Source of the DNA: Trichobilharzia szidati
Lineage: Eukaryota; Platyhelminthes; Trematoda; Strigeidida; Schistosomatidae
Direction: 5' to 3'
Assembly (NCBI GenBank): GCA_944472155.2
Contig: OX235277.1
Span: 24,314,804 to 24,378,803, forward strand
Length of the DNA stretch: 64,000 nucleotides
This document shows positions 33,812-43,362 of the stretch, piece by piece (position 1 is the stretch's first letter; each line of letters opens with the position of its first letter). Under the pieces are notes generated by a model that worked only from the letters and a program-made list of their open reading frames with translations, did not search any database and had not been told where the DNA came from. Both the position numbers and the translations under genes were made by a program.

Positions 33812-34107
33812 TGTATAGTGAATAGAACTGACTTCACATTGAAGTTGAAAATCCGGATCTTATTTTTGATGCTGATTGCTGTTGCCCTCCACACAGACTT
33901 AAGAGTAGTGAAAGTTTTTCTTGCTTTCCCGATCCTTGCTTTGGTATCCTCGTCAGTTCCGCCTGTAGTTGAAACGATGCTTCCCAGGTAGGTAAAGGAG
34001 GTTGTTTCTTTCAGGTTCCTCCCATTTATGCTGCCTGATTGTTGTATGTTGTTGTTGCTGTTAGTGGTGTTGGCAAGGAATCTTCATCACCTACCTCTGT
34101 TTTCTCT
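33812..34107 (-). mobile_element. RTE fragment inverted against the preceding copy
   Basis: The complement of the RTE linker and NKIRIFNFNVKS region (CACATTGAAGTTGAAAATCC, CTTCCCAGGTAGGTAAAGGA, GGAATCTTCATCACCTACCT). It repeats, in reverse, 33388-33680, making an inverted repeat with arms of about 290 bases. Confidence 0.82.
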
Positions 34108-34204
34108 ATGTATATAAATTGGTGCTAACTTAAACTATAAAATTTAGATCCTTATATTCCGATTGCGTTCATCTTATAATGTTTTCTCTATTACCTTTCA
34201 AAGA

Positions 34205-34355
34205 ATGAAGTATGAAATGTTATTATTTATAACCATTGTAATTTCAAGTAGTTTGCAGCTGACGAGAACCTGTGAAATAAAACGATATCATTTTATACTG
34301 CAAATCTGGTCTTTCTTTCTCTATCGAAATTTATCAAGGGAACGACATGTTTGGA
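34205..34355 (+). repeat. PLE terminal repeat with hammerhead-like fold
   Basis: Shares CAGCTGACGAGAA and GAAATAAAA with the inverted PLE arms at 38.3 and 39.7 kb, and AATTTATCAAGGGAACGACA with the end of the other PLE terminal repeats. No PLE coding sequence follows directly, so it is a solo or truncated terminal repeat. Confidence 0.6.
34251..34305 (+). ncRNA. Hammerhead-like motif in a PLE terminal repeat
   Basis: Order on the plus strand: GTTTGCAG (stem I), CTGACGA (core), GAACCTGT (stem II position, does not pair well), GAAA, stem III ATAAAA/TTTTAT closing an 8-base loop, cleavage base A, and CTGCAAAT, which pairs with GTTTGCAG over 8 positions (one G-U). Every core base is present but stem II is poor, so it is probably an inactive relic of a PLE hammerhead. 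Confidence 0.6.
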
Positions 34356-35160
34356 AATATGAAACCAGAGAAAATCGAAGAGAAGTGATAACAAGTGACA
34401 AATTCAATAAATGATATACAAAAGTTAGAATTACGTCACACACAGTTAAAGGTAAAGGTTGGTAACCACGTAATTAGTAGGTGCAATCAAATAACTGTCA
34501 ACACTCTTAATAGACTGTTCAGATGGGAGTTTTCTATCAGTCATTATGCACCACTCAGTGTACTTATGAATTTAGAGTACCTGTACGGAAACGAAGGAGT
34601 GAACGAGATACCAATTAATGCATAGATGAATGTCACAAACTTAGCTCAGGAAATAAGCTCAACTTTCTCAGTGCACTAACCTATTTCGTAGAATGATGTT
34701 TGGCCGAGACCAACGTGAAATGTTCTGAAAGCAGGAAACTCATCTTTGTGTTCTAATGTATAGTTAACCAAAATTTCCTTGAGTTACTCCCAGTCCCAAA
34801 GTGGCCTGATAACAACAAAAAGACAATTATTTACAATGAAATCTGAGGTACTGCTTAAAAATAATAACACATCACAAACTCAAAATTACCTCATGAATGT
34901 CATTATTCAGCTATAGGCATCTAATCATTTCTCAGATTCAAAACAAGCACTACACAACAAAATTATTTAACCAAAGTCAGCCATAAGGAGAACCTGAAAA
35001 TCAAGTAGAATATCCCCAGAAATGTGGGATCTGTCAACTAGAATCACGCACGAAACAATCCCCGCAGACGATCCAAGGTCATAATAATCTTGATTTGCTT
35101 GAACGAAATCCCATCGTAAAGCAACACATTATCAATGTCATAACACAACCAAAACATCCC
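34356..35160. other. Spacer, nothing recognised
   Basis: No domain-bearing frame or assigned repeat. Confidence 0.35.
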
Positions 35161-35164
35161 TACA

Positions 35165-35572
35165 AAAACCAATAATTAAAAGTTGATCTGATGCTCGCTA
35201 TTTAGTGGGCCTATTCAGGCAGGTAGGTTTTAGTCTGAAGCCGTGATCAGTAGGGTACAGCAGGTTGAAGGTGAAGTAGTAACTCATCGAAGTGTTCACG
35301 GAATATCGTGAATTGGAAGAAGTTAGAATTCATGGGTTGCCTGGCCATTGGATTGGGCTCCAATGGCTTAACGGTCAACGAGCTCACTCGCCTTGTAACC
35401 AGAAGGTCCTGGGTTCGAACCTCCTGTCGTGAGTGCGTACTGCTGAAGCAGAGTCCCAAACTAGGCTGACGAAACAGTTGGCTGTCCAGTGCTCCTTGTG
35501 GCTGGTTTTCCAATGGTTCTCCAATTGATGTCAGCCCATGAGGAAATCCTACAACTAATCAAACAAAATCCC
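35165..35572 (+). mobile_element. Dispersed monomer of the hammerhead satellite family
   Basis: Collinear with the reverse complement of the whole 399-bp unit: ATCTGATGCTCGCTA.TTAGTG, GGTACAGCAGGTTGAAG, GTGAATTGG.AGAAGTTAGAA, CTCGCCTTGTAACCAGAAGG, GGTTCGAACCTCC (B box), CTGCTGAAGCAGAGTCCC, GACGAAACAGTTGGCTGTCC and TGATGTCAGCCCATGAGG. The ribozyme has insertions in the core region and in stems II and III. The boundaries near 35165 and 35572 coincide with those of one satellite unit, which shows that the 400-bp unit also exists as a single insertion. Confidence 0.85.
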
Positions 35573-36025
35573 TGCAAAAACGAATGCTTAAACGTTATTT
35601 ATTTACGTTTCACAGTATTCATTTTTGTTTGAAAGACACTGAGAATGTTTTCATTTGTGTTGCAGAAACAAATAAGATGCAGGTAATTGTGAGATGATTG
35701 AAGCTGAACAGGAAAATTTGTTAATCTGCGTATGCATATTGGTAATACATTTAAAATTAATACGCTTATATGAGTGAGGAAACATTATTGCTTACAACAA
35801 TATTAACAATAATAATGTTAAAATCTGATGTATAATGTCGACAGAGATGCTTGAAAACTTGTTTTTCGTGTTGTTGTTATGTGAACATTGTGTTTAGTCT
35901 CCATGTTCATATCTCACTATATTTATGTAGCAAAGAAGCCGACATTTTGTTTTTTGTTATTGACAGTAGTAATGAGCAGAGAATACTGAAAGAAATCGAT
36001 AATGAATAGACGTGTCACATCTACA
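35573..36025. other. AT-rich spacer, nothing recognised
   Basis: No coding or repeat assignment. Confidence 0.35.
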
Positions 36026-36029
36026 CCAG

Positions 36030-36400
36030 ATTAGAACATGAAAATAACTTCAGCAGAAACGAAAAGTTCCATCTGCAGATGTATATTCCTTATACATGGT
36101 ATGATCTTTAACGAAGTCAAAATTAAGTAAGTATCCTGCTCATGTCAACTTCGACCGCATTCACCAATTCGCTCGTGCATGAAGTAGCAAGTACGTTGGA
36201 TGGACTGACAGAAGGTTATCTACGATATTTTCTGAGCAAACCGCTAAAAATCTCCACATGAAAGACAGCAAAGTGTCCTCAACTCCGATTGCCAGACACT
36301 TTATTCGCACTGGACATACAGTGGAAATTAGTCAAGCTCTTGAAATCCCAATATACAGAGAAAACGATGGTTAATTTGTTTCGTAGAAGCTGTTGATATC
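36030..36400 (+). mobile_element. Penelope-like element endonuclease remnant
   Basis: Plus strand, after frame correction near 36200: STYVGWTDRRLSTIFSEQTA (the YIGRTxRRLxxRxxEH pattern) and SSTPIARHFIRTGHTVEISQ then ALEIPIYREN, the normal C-terminal half of a Penelope GIY-YIG domain. Preceding bases are degenerate. Confidence 0.72.
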
Positions 36401-36785
36401 TAATGACTTCGATCCAACCCCTATAAACAAAAAGACAGTATGACTAATCTCTCACTATCCTGACACCTGTAATTCTTTTTTTCATGTGCTTTTATGTCTT
36501 GTTCTGTTGCGTAACATTCCGCTTAATTCTGGTTTTGATTTTCACTAACTGGCTTGAACTCACTATTGAGTTGGCAGATTTACTCAAGTGCTCATCTATG
36601 TCATAATTTTACTTTACTATTCACTTCCACTCTCATGGATTTTCCATCATGATATGTGTAACTTCGCTGTGTTATTCGACCTTTTAGTTTATCTGTAGTC
36701 CATCCTTGTTTCCAAGCGAAATACGAACTCTAATCCCCCTGTACAGTTATTACGTAAATAGTTACTTTCAACACTGAATAAGTTG
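36401..36785. other. Spacer, PLE 3' flank
   Basis: Lies between an endonuclease remnant and a terminal-repeat relic and probably belongs to the same PLE, but carries no recognisable coding sequence. Confidence 0.35.
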
Positions 36786-36789
36786 TCTA

Positions 36790-36995
36790 CTTACATCATT
36801 TTTTTCAGTTATGTTGTCTATACATTCTATCTATAACCCGTCACTGTCAGAAAAGTATGTCCAGAAGTGTTGTGACTTATATTTTGATTTTTTTAAGGAT
36901 GTACGTAATTGAAAGGAATCCACGGAATAAAACGAGCTCGTATTATCCTGCAAATATGTTCATTCTCTCTTTATTCAAGCTGATGAAGGGAACGG
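36790..36995 (+). repeat. PLE terminal-repeat relic
   Basis: GGAATAAAACGAGCTCGTAT then TATCCTGCAAATATG and AAGCTGATGAAGGGAACGGG parallel the 34.25 and 23.69 kb copies. ATAAAACGAG and CTCGTATTAT form a nearly perfect hairpin at the stem III position, but the CTGANGA core is gone. Confidence 0.55.
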
Positions 36996-37325
36996 GTTGT
37001 AAAAAACTTACACATTTACTTTATGGGGGAAAACACTATTACTTGTGTCAATATTAACGAAAACAAAGTCATAAACTGATAGTTATCGCCAGTGAAACGA
37101 CTTGAGAGATGACTGTTGTATGTCTACCATGACCAGTCTTCGTTTTCACGTCTCTCTCTGTGTGTTTATCTGTTTAGCACTGAGGTTGTTTTACGGTTAT
37201 TTGAAGTTAAACTGTTACTGATGATAGACTACCTGGGATAAAGACACGTTATCAGAATCTTTCTTATATAAACGTATTCAATGTATCATGGACAATCATT
37301 ACACAGAAACTATGTGAGACATTTA
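36996..37325. other. Spacer, nothing recognised
   Basis: No domain-bearing frame. Confidence 0.35.
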
Positions 37326-37329
37326 AATT

Positions 37330-37860
37330 CCGACAAAACTTCCAAGAATTGCAAATATTTAGAAGAAGTAAATTTGAGCAAAGAATATTGTTTTTGATAG
37401 AAATCAAGTCAAACGTTAAATATCTTGGACTAATTCTTTCTTCTAATCTATCCTGGTCTTCCCATGTCTTAGCGATTTCTAAAAATATATTCCGTCTGAC
37501 ATTTTACATTACGAAGTTAAGGCACTCAGTCATAACTCAACCCCTCCTCTTACAGTTTGTCAACTCGTGCATCTTGTCTATTCTTCTGTACTGTTCATCC
37601 TTATTCTTTCTTGGGTTGCTTAAAACATACTATGTCATACTTCGTAGGATTCTGAAGACTGTCAGTAGGACGAGTAGTATCCCAATGGGCCATATCGTTG
37701 ACATCGTCATTGACAGGCACTTGATTTCATGCAACAAATTTGCTAAAGGAATTTTGTCAGAATTTGACCATCCACTGCAGCACCCGCATGTTTCACCTTG
37801 TGTTTCCTCAGGTTGAACAAGAAGTCATTTCAAAAGAGTTTATGCAAGTACGTCTAAGTA
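37330..37860 (+). mobile_element. CR1-type LINE fragment, RT C-terminal domain
   Basis: The frame 37349-37816 contains SNVKYLGLILSSNLSWSSHV, the conserved YLG..L...L.W..H segment that follows the RT palm in CR1/Jockey-type LINEs, then IFRLTFYITKLRHSV and LLYCSSLFFLG, with RRILKTVSRTSSIPM at the position of the C-terminal R.QR.A region. After the stop, SFQKSLCKYV-like sequence may continue. No catalytic palm is present; it is 5' truncated and broken. It is distinct from the LINEs at 54-64 kb. Confidence 0.75.
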
Positions 37861-38240
37861 TAAAAATCCCACGATACCATATTTGACACGTATTTTATGT
37901 GATACAAATAGTGTCAGGGACGAACTAACTTGCCTTCTTTGTACTAGTAAATAAACCATTTTCTCCATCCTTATTCCACTAAGCTTTATTGTTATTGTTC
38001 TTCTTATATTCATAATCCTCTCAATTTCTTGTTTTCATTTATTTTCTCATAAGTGTAAACATCATTTAAGCTCTGTAAAAATTGTTATTATTTTTGTTTT
38101 TTTACCTTCATCAAACATTTCAAACATTTTGTCATGTTAACTAGATAAGGTGTAAATATACACTTTTATACTTTTATATGTTAAATAGTGATAGGAGAAT
38201 GTCACAGTAAAAATAAAGAGTCAGCCAAACATTAAGTAGA
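37861..38240. other. AT-rich spacer, nothing recognised
   Basis: Possible 3' flank of the LINE fragment; no clear tail. Confidence 0.35.
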
Positions 38241-38313
38241 TTTGATTTTGAACAAGGCACGAACTACAGTTTAAGCAGAATAAAATGGTACCATCTTTAA
38301 TTTCGTTGCCTTC

Positions 38314-38320
38314 TCGTCAG
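38314..38320 (-). ncRNA. Hammerhead core remnant in left PLE arm
   Basis: CTGACGA on the minus strand, followed after nine bases by GAAA and then ATTAAAGATGGTACCATTTT with TAT, a stem III-like palindrome, and CTGC, which pairs with the preceding GCAG/ACAG. Stem II does not pair. Confidence 0.45.
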
Positions 38321-39028
38321 CTGTTTACAGGGCAAAGATATTATTAAATGTATCTACAAAAACACATTTATAGTGTGCGAAAATGAAAGTCATGCTTCAC
38401 ACTTACTAAGATTATGCAATGATGCACACTCCAATATTGAGTACACTATGGAACATGAAAGTGACGGAAAGTTCCACTTCCTCGACATTGCCATGGAACG
38501 CCTAGAAAACGTCCGTCTTCAAAAGTCAATTTATCGAACGCCCACATGCAAAGGACAATACTTACATTTTAACAGCTTTTGTCCAAATAACTTTAAATGT
38601 GGTTTAGTCAAGACTCTGTACTATAGAGCGAGGAGAAAATGCTCTATGAAGAATTTAAAGGAAGAATTTAAGTTTCCTGAAAAGACATTGAAGAGCAATG
38701 GGTACCCTCAAAGGTTCATCAACAAGTATGGAAGATCTGAAGTCACAAATGTAAAACAAATCACAGTAAGAAAAAAGCCAATCTACTTTCAGCTTGATTA
38801 TAAAGGTGAAAACATTACAGCGATGATCAACAGAAGGCTGAGCACATCACTAGCCAGAGCCTATCCCGCAGCTAGGCTTGTTCCCGTCTATCGAACAACT
38901 TGCTCTTTGATGCAATCAAAAATCGATAGGAATCCTTCTTATGTTAACAATTCCAACTGTATATACAAATTTACATGTATCTGCGGGAGCAGTTACATTG
39001 GAAGAATAGAAAGAAGAAGGGCATATCT

Positions 39029-39215
39029 ACGTGGTGGCACAGTGGTTAGGACTCTCGCCAACCATACACATGGTCCGGGGTTCGATACCCCGCCGACGCA
39101 CACCCGATATCTATGGTCGGCCTGCAAAATTGGGCTACCGATATCACATGCTGAAAATTCCATACTTGTACCGAAAATCGGTGTGGAATCAAGCTATAAT
39201 AAATAAAAAATAAAA
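39029..39215 (+). mobile_element. tRNA-headed SINE inserted in a PLE endonuclease
   Basis: The head GTGGTGGCACAGTGGTTAGG (A box) and GGGGTTCGATACCCC (B box) is close to the 31.4 kb SINE head (CCATACACATGGTCCG is shared), but the body (GCACACCCGATATCTATGGT, TTCCATACTTGTACCG) and the A-rich tail AATAAATAAAAAATAAAAT are different. The PLE endonuclease reading frame is interrupted after YIGRIERRRAY and resumes in FEHVPK, so the insertion is later than the PLE. Confidence 0.82.
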
Positions 39216-39677
39216 TAAAAAAATTTTTGAACATGTACCAAAAAGCCTATGTCTAAAAGGAACAAATGCTTTAAACAGTGCCATCGCCAGGCATCTCCTC
39301 GACACAGGTCATGAGGTGGACGTCGAAAAGTCGTTCAAAATTATTAATAGGAGAAAGAGCTCAATTCTCCTTAAGTTTGCTGAAGCTGTTTCCATCAAGC
39401 GCCTGAAACCTGATTTATGCTTTCAAAAAGAAGAGGTTATCAGTCTTTCTTCGCCCTGGTAACTGGATATTTTTCATCCGAATGCGAGATGCTGAAAAGT
39501 TTTCATTGTGTATGATGATTATTGTTTTCGGAATTGCGTTTAATATTACATATATCTATATATGTATATTATTACTGTATGCATATACTGATCGATTGAT
39601 TTTTGTTTAAAATGAACTCTGTGCAAGTATGTTAAAATTGCTTTTGTAGATACATTTAATAATGTCTTTACCCTGTA

Positions 39678-39729
39678 AGCAGCTGACGAGAAGGCAACGA
39701 AATAAAAGATGGTACCAATTTATTCTGCT
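39678..39729 (+). ncRNA. Hammerhead-like motif in right PLE arm
   Basis: AGCAG (stem I), CTGACGA, nine bases, GAAA, stem III ATAAA/TTTAT with an internal TGGT/ACCA extension, cleavage base T, and CTGCT pairing with AGCAG. Stem II (GAAGGCAAC) offers only one base pair. A core-complete but weakly folded relic. Confidence 0.5.
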
Positions 39730-39770
39730 AAAACTGTAGTTGTTGCTTTGTTCAAATTCATTAAGGGGAA

Positions 39771-40735
39771 TAAATGTATGAGATGTGATTTTGATAAATT
39801 TGTCTGTCTCGTTACAGAGTGTCCTAACATTTTTTATTTTTGGCGTTTCACTCGAATCGCTAGCTAGACCAGTCAACTTTAATGTCGTATAGTGACTCGC
39901 ATTACCTGTGGAATGGCGAACCAAACAAAAAAATTAAAAATAAGAAAAGAAAAAAAATAACATTTCAAAAAACAATAAGTAAAAAATAAGAAGAAAAAGA
40001 AGAAGCAGAAAGGATTCAGTGTAGATTAACTCAAACTCGAAACCATTTCCCTGTCCGGCATAACTTGCGTTAACTTCTTGCTTACCTTTTCTATATAATC
40101 GCATAGTTTCTATTTTGTAATTGTTACTTTACTCAAGCTAAACTGTCAGACGTTTTCCTGTTCATTACTGTGGCAATTTGTCACTCTAGTCTGGTTAAAT
40201 TCTTTTTGTGAGCTTTGACTGTAAATATTTTTCACCACATCCTTTTTTTGTGGTCGCCGTTTTCTTTTAACTAAATGTAAGTGCGTATTCTCTCTCAGGT
40301 ATTTTTCCTTTACCACTTGCCCTGTAACCAGCATTCATTGCCGTGTTGTCAAAACCTGCATTTACTATAATTCAACGTGGAATAGCTTTGATGTTTTCCC
40401 CATATTTCTGAGCCTCCCAGGTTCTAGCTTTTGTGATTTATAAAGATATCTACCTTTTTTTTAAAACGATTTCGCGAATCTCTACATCACTTTCCATTTT
40501 TCTTTTCTTTCACTTTGTTCCTCTACTACGCTGGTATATATTTATTGTCCTTGGTGTTGATTGATGCTCGCTGATGAAGTGGAAGAGTGAAGCATTGGTT
40601 TAAGATATAACTTAAACCTAATGAGTCACACTTCTATCTCAGCCTGAGCACAGGGGTGATATCATCAGCCCCACTCACAATCAGTGTGTGGTCCGTAGCC
40701 CCCTACTTATACAGAGTTCGATGCTGGATTTCTAT
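39771..40735. other. Spacer with an A-rich tract
   Basis: Strongly A-rich between 39930 and 40010. Otherwise no assigned feature. Confidence 0.4.
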
Positions 40736-41395
40736 TCAGATTAATTTATTTGTATTTTCTATATGTTTTGGTAACCATTTCGGAACATGTTCTTTTCGAC
40801 GACATTGGAACATTCTGTTGGTTCTACCTATATAGGTGTCACCGCAGCTGCAGGTGAACTTGTAGATACAGTTTGAAGTACAGTCCATAAAATTTCGTCC
40901 TTTAATCGTAGATACAGGGATCGAAAATGTTCGGCATGTGAGGGAAAGAGATGCGGCGTAGAATGTGCGTTTGATGGCTGACCGAAGTCTTTGAGCTGTC
41001 AACTGCATAATCTGGTCGCCCTTGAATGGTAGGTTAATAAAGATAGCTTTCTTTGGTACAGAAGCTGTCTTTTCTTTACTGTGACAAGTGATAAAGTTCT
41101 CTGGAAAACCATTAGCTAATAAAACTGAATGTATATTTCGAAACTCATCCATCAATGTGTCACTCATGCATATTTTTCGAGCCCTTGAGAACAAACATTT
41201 CACTGGATAAGAAAAAAACTGGTAAAATGAAGATATTGTCCACTCCATGTCTGTTTACGAAAAATAGATCATTGAATCGTTCCATCATCTCTCCTAGTCA
41301 TGGTAATATCCAGGAAACCGAGTTTGTTATTCGATTCTAGTTCTGAAGTCACTGGGATATTTGGATGAATAAGGTTAAATAGGGTAATAAAGTAA
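40736..41395 (-). mobile_element. Penelope-like element fragment, RT end and GIY-YIG start
   Basis: The minus strand from about 41390: ELESNNKLGFLDITMTRRDD, a TGA, then SIFRKQTWSGQYLHFTSFFS, which is the RT FLD..RK.T..GQYLHF segment. The frame from 41248: MDEFRNIHSVLLANGFPENF, KKAIFINLPFKGDQIMQLTA, RLRSAIKRTFYAA and NCIYKFTCSCGDTYIGRTNR, with the C-x-C-G and YIGRT of the Penelope endonuclease intact, ending soon after at EHVPKWLPKHIENTNK and a stop. The endonuclease is truncated after its first helix. Confidence 0.85.
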
Positions 41396-41399
41396 AAAT

Positions 41400-41658
41400 A
41401 AAGTAATAAAATCGCTATCAAACACGTAAAATCCTATTTATGTGTTCAGAAAGAAGCAGCTATCAGTCCTTCCTTGCCACCCTGGTAACTGCATGTCTTG
41501 ACTCTATCTCTCTCCCCTCTCTCTAATCTAATTACGTATTTATTGGCTTTAACCTCATACCAACCCCATCTCTATGGTGTAGGTTTGCTTGTCTCTTGTT
41601 TCCATGATTTTAGAACAAGACATATAAGCAAATAATATTGTTTTCAATTATATCCTCT
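41400..41658 (+). mobile_element. PLE 3' coding end, plus strand, flanking the LTR element
   Basis: AIKHVKSYLCVQKEAAISPS, then a stop, is the equivalent of SIKRLKPDLCFQKEEVISLS at the end of the 38.2 kb PLE. A CT-rich run (41503-41525) follows. The LTR element at 41659 inserted into the sequence after it. Confidence 0.6.
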
Positions 41659-41945
41659 TGTTGCTGCTCTATTTTGACTGAACTAGAATGCACGTATATC
41701 TTAGTACTTCTTCGCGTTTATATTTGTGTCCTAACGTTGTGATTACTCGACATCCACAACGTAATTAAAAAGGCACTTGCGAAGGAATACGACAGTGTAT
41801 TATTGCAGCAATCAAAATTCAAAAATCGAGCGAGTACAAAAAGTATCAATTGTTAACATGCATGATTTAGAGTAATAAACAAATGAAAGTACAATTACAC
41901 AATGAAAGTATAGTACGATTATGAGTAATAAAACGGGTCACTACA
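41659..41945 (-). repeat. 3' LTR of element 1
   Basis: On the minus strand it begins TGTAGTGACCCG and ends GCAGCAACA. It differs from the 5' LTR at two places (GGGTCA versus GGTTCA, and GCAATC versus GCAGTC). CTCT precedes it on the left. Confidence 0.95.
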
Positions 41946-41957
41946 ATAGCCCCTCCG
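41946..41957 (-). promoter_or_regulatory. Polypurine tract of element 1
   Basis: GGAGGGGCTATT on the minus strand directly precedes the 3' LTR. It is the expected plus-strand DNA primer site, though its purine run is short and ends in CTATT. Confidence 0.6.
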
Positions 41958-42279
41958 TAGAATGCAGGTAAATGAAGTTTACCTGTATTCGGAATGATAT
42001 TGTAAATTACAATTACAGAAGAAATATATACGAGTTTGTGGTATGAAAACTGAATTGAGGATTTTAAGTTTTTGAGGTTTGATAATATAACTGTATATAT
42101 GCAAAAATGTTAACAACTTCGAAACGAACCGAAATATTTAGAAAGTTGTACAAAATGTAACAATAAAACCAGAAAAATTATTAGAATAATAATGGGGTTG
42201 TTATTGTAAAGAGTTACAGAATAGATTTATATCTTAACATACAGTTAATAGTACCGTAATAAGGTAGTATGGAAATGAA

Positions 42280-43347
42280 TTAGAAATAAATTGTCTGTAC
42301 AAATCTTTGTGGCCAATGTACTCGTCTGCCTGATCTTGTGATTCTTTCTGTTTTGTTAGACGGAATATCATCAGATTTTGAATCTTGAAAGCAGGAATCA
42401 TTTTGTGGCGTAATTTTAGGTGATGTTGATGACTTGGGTAAACATTCAGTCACCTCTATTTCCATGAAAGCTGGTTTTACTCGATCGATGCTTACAATCT
42501 CGTGTTTTCCTCCGCGTTCGACAGTGATGATTTTGCTTGTTCTGCTTATTACTTTGAATGGTCCGTCATAAGGTGGTTGAAGTGGTTTGCTTACACCGTC
42601 GTGTCGTATGAAAACATGCGTGCAATTTTCTAGTTTTTCAGGCATGTATGCTTGGTTGAGCTGATGTCGCGGTGGGTGATATCTTAAACGACTCATATGC
42701 TGTCTCAGTTGTTGTACAAAAGTAGTTTCGTCAGTTGGAACATCAGTGGCTGGGTTGAAATATTCTCCAGGTAGTCGTAAAGTAGTTCCATAAACTAATT
42801 CTGCTGGACAACATTTGATATCTTGTTTTATTGTCGAACGTATTCCAAGAAGTACGAGAGGTAATTTATCGCTCCACTTATCATCGTCCTTCACTGCCAT
42901 CAATGATGCTTTCAGTTGACGATGAAATCTCTCCACTAAGCCGTTTGAACTGGGATGATATGCAGTAGTACGTATACGTTTGATTCCCAGTAGTTCTGTG
43001 AGTTGTTGGAATAAATGGCTTTCGAATTGGGAACCTCTGTCTGTAGTAATAATGGTGGGCACTCCGAAGTTGGAAATCCAATTTTGTACGATGCTCTTTG
43101 CAACGGTTTCAGCAGAAATATCAGGTAAGGGACAAGCTACTGGCCATCTCGTAAATCTGTCAATACACGTTAAAATGTACGTAAAGCCATTAGATGGTGG
43201 TAATGGTCCAACGATGTCAATGTGTATGTGTTGGAACCTACCATCAGGTTCTGGAAACTGTCCATTAGGCGAAACTGTATGTCGTTGTACTTTTGACTTT
43301 TGGCAGGCTAAACATGATCTGGCCCACTGTTTAATCTCCCGATTCAT
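42280..43347 (-). pseudogene. pol: Integrase part of pol, element 1
   Basis: 355 codons from an internal Met. CLACQ near residue 12 is the second half of the HHCC zinc finger. The catalytic triad is visible as D44 (HIDIVGP), D103 (TTDRGSQF) and E139 ([10 protein letters not shown]), with 35 residues between the second and third, which is DD35E. A C-terminal part with [12 protein letters not shown], the GPF region typical of Gypsy integrases, is followed by [13 protein letters not shown]. It is in the same frame as the upstream RT/RNase H segment and separated from it only by a TGA at 43363-43365. Element 2 has Arg-Phe at the corresponding place, so the stop is likely a single base change at a CGA codon. 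Confidence 0.93.
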
Positions 43348-43362
43348 ATTCGGCCATACATA

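Larger units (their letters stand above)
38245..39770 (+). mobile_element. Penelope-like element with inverted terminal arms and a SINE insert
   Basis: The arms 38245-38365 and 39635-39765 are inverted copies (AGCAGAATAAA.TGGTACCAT, CAGCTGACGAGAAGGCAACG and AATGTATCTACAAAA or complements). From 38373 the coding frame runs FIVCENESHASHLLRLCND, SDGKFHFLDIAMERL, IYRTPTCKGQYLHFNSF, then thumb sequence and SNCIYKFTCICGSSYIGRIE, the Penelope GIY-YIG start. A SINE interrupts it at 39029. Beyond the SINE the endonuclease resumes: FEHVPKSLCLKGTNALNSAI, ARHLLDTGHEVDVEKSFKII and AEAVSIKRLKPDLCFQKEE, to a stop at about 39462. The RT starts at the catalytic loop, so the upstream palm is missing. This is the most complete PLE coding region here. 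Confidence 0.87.
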
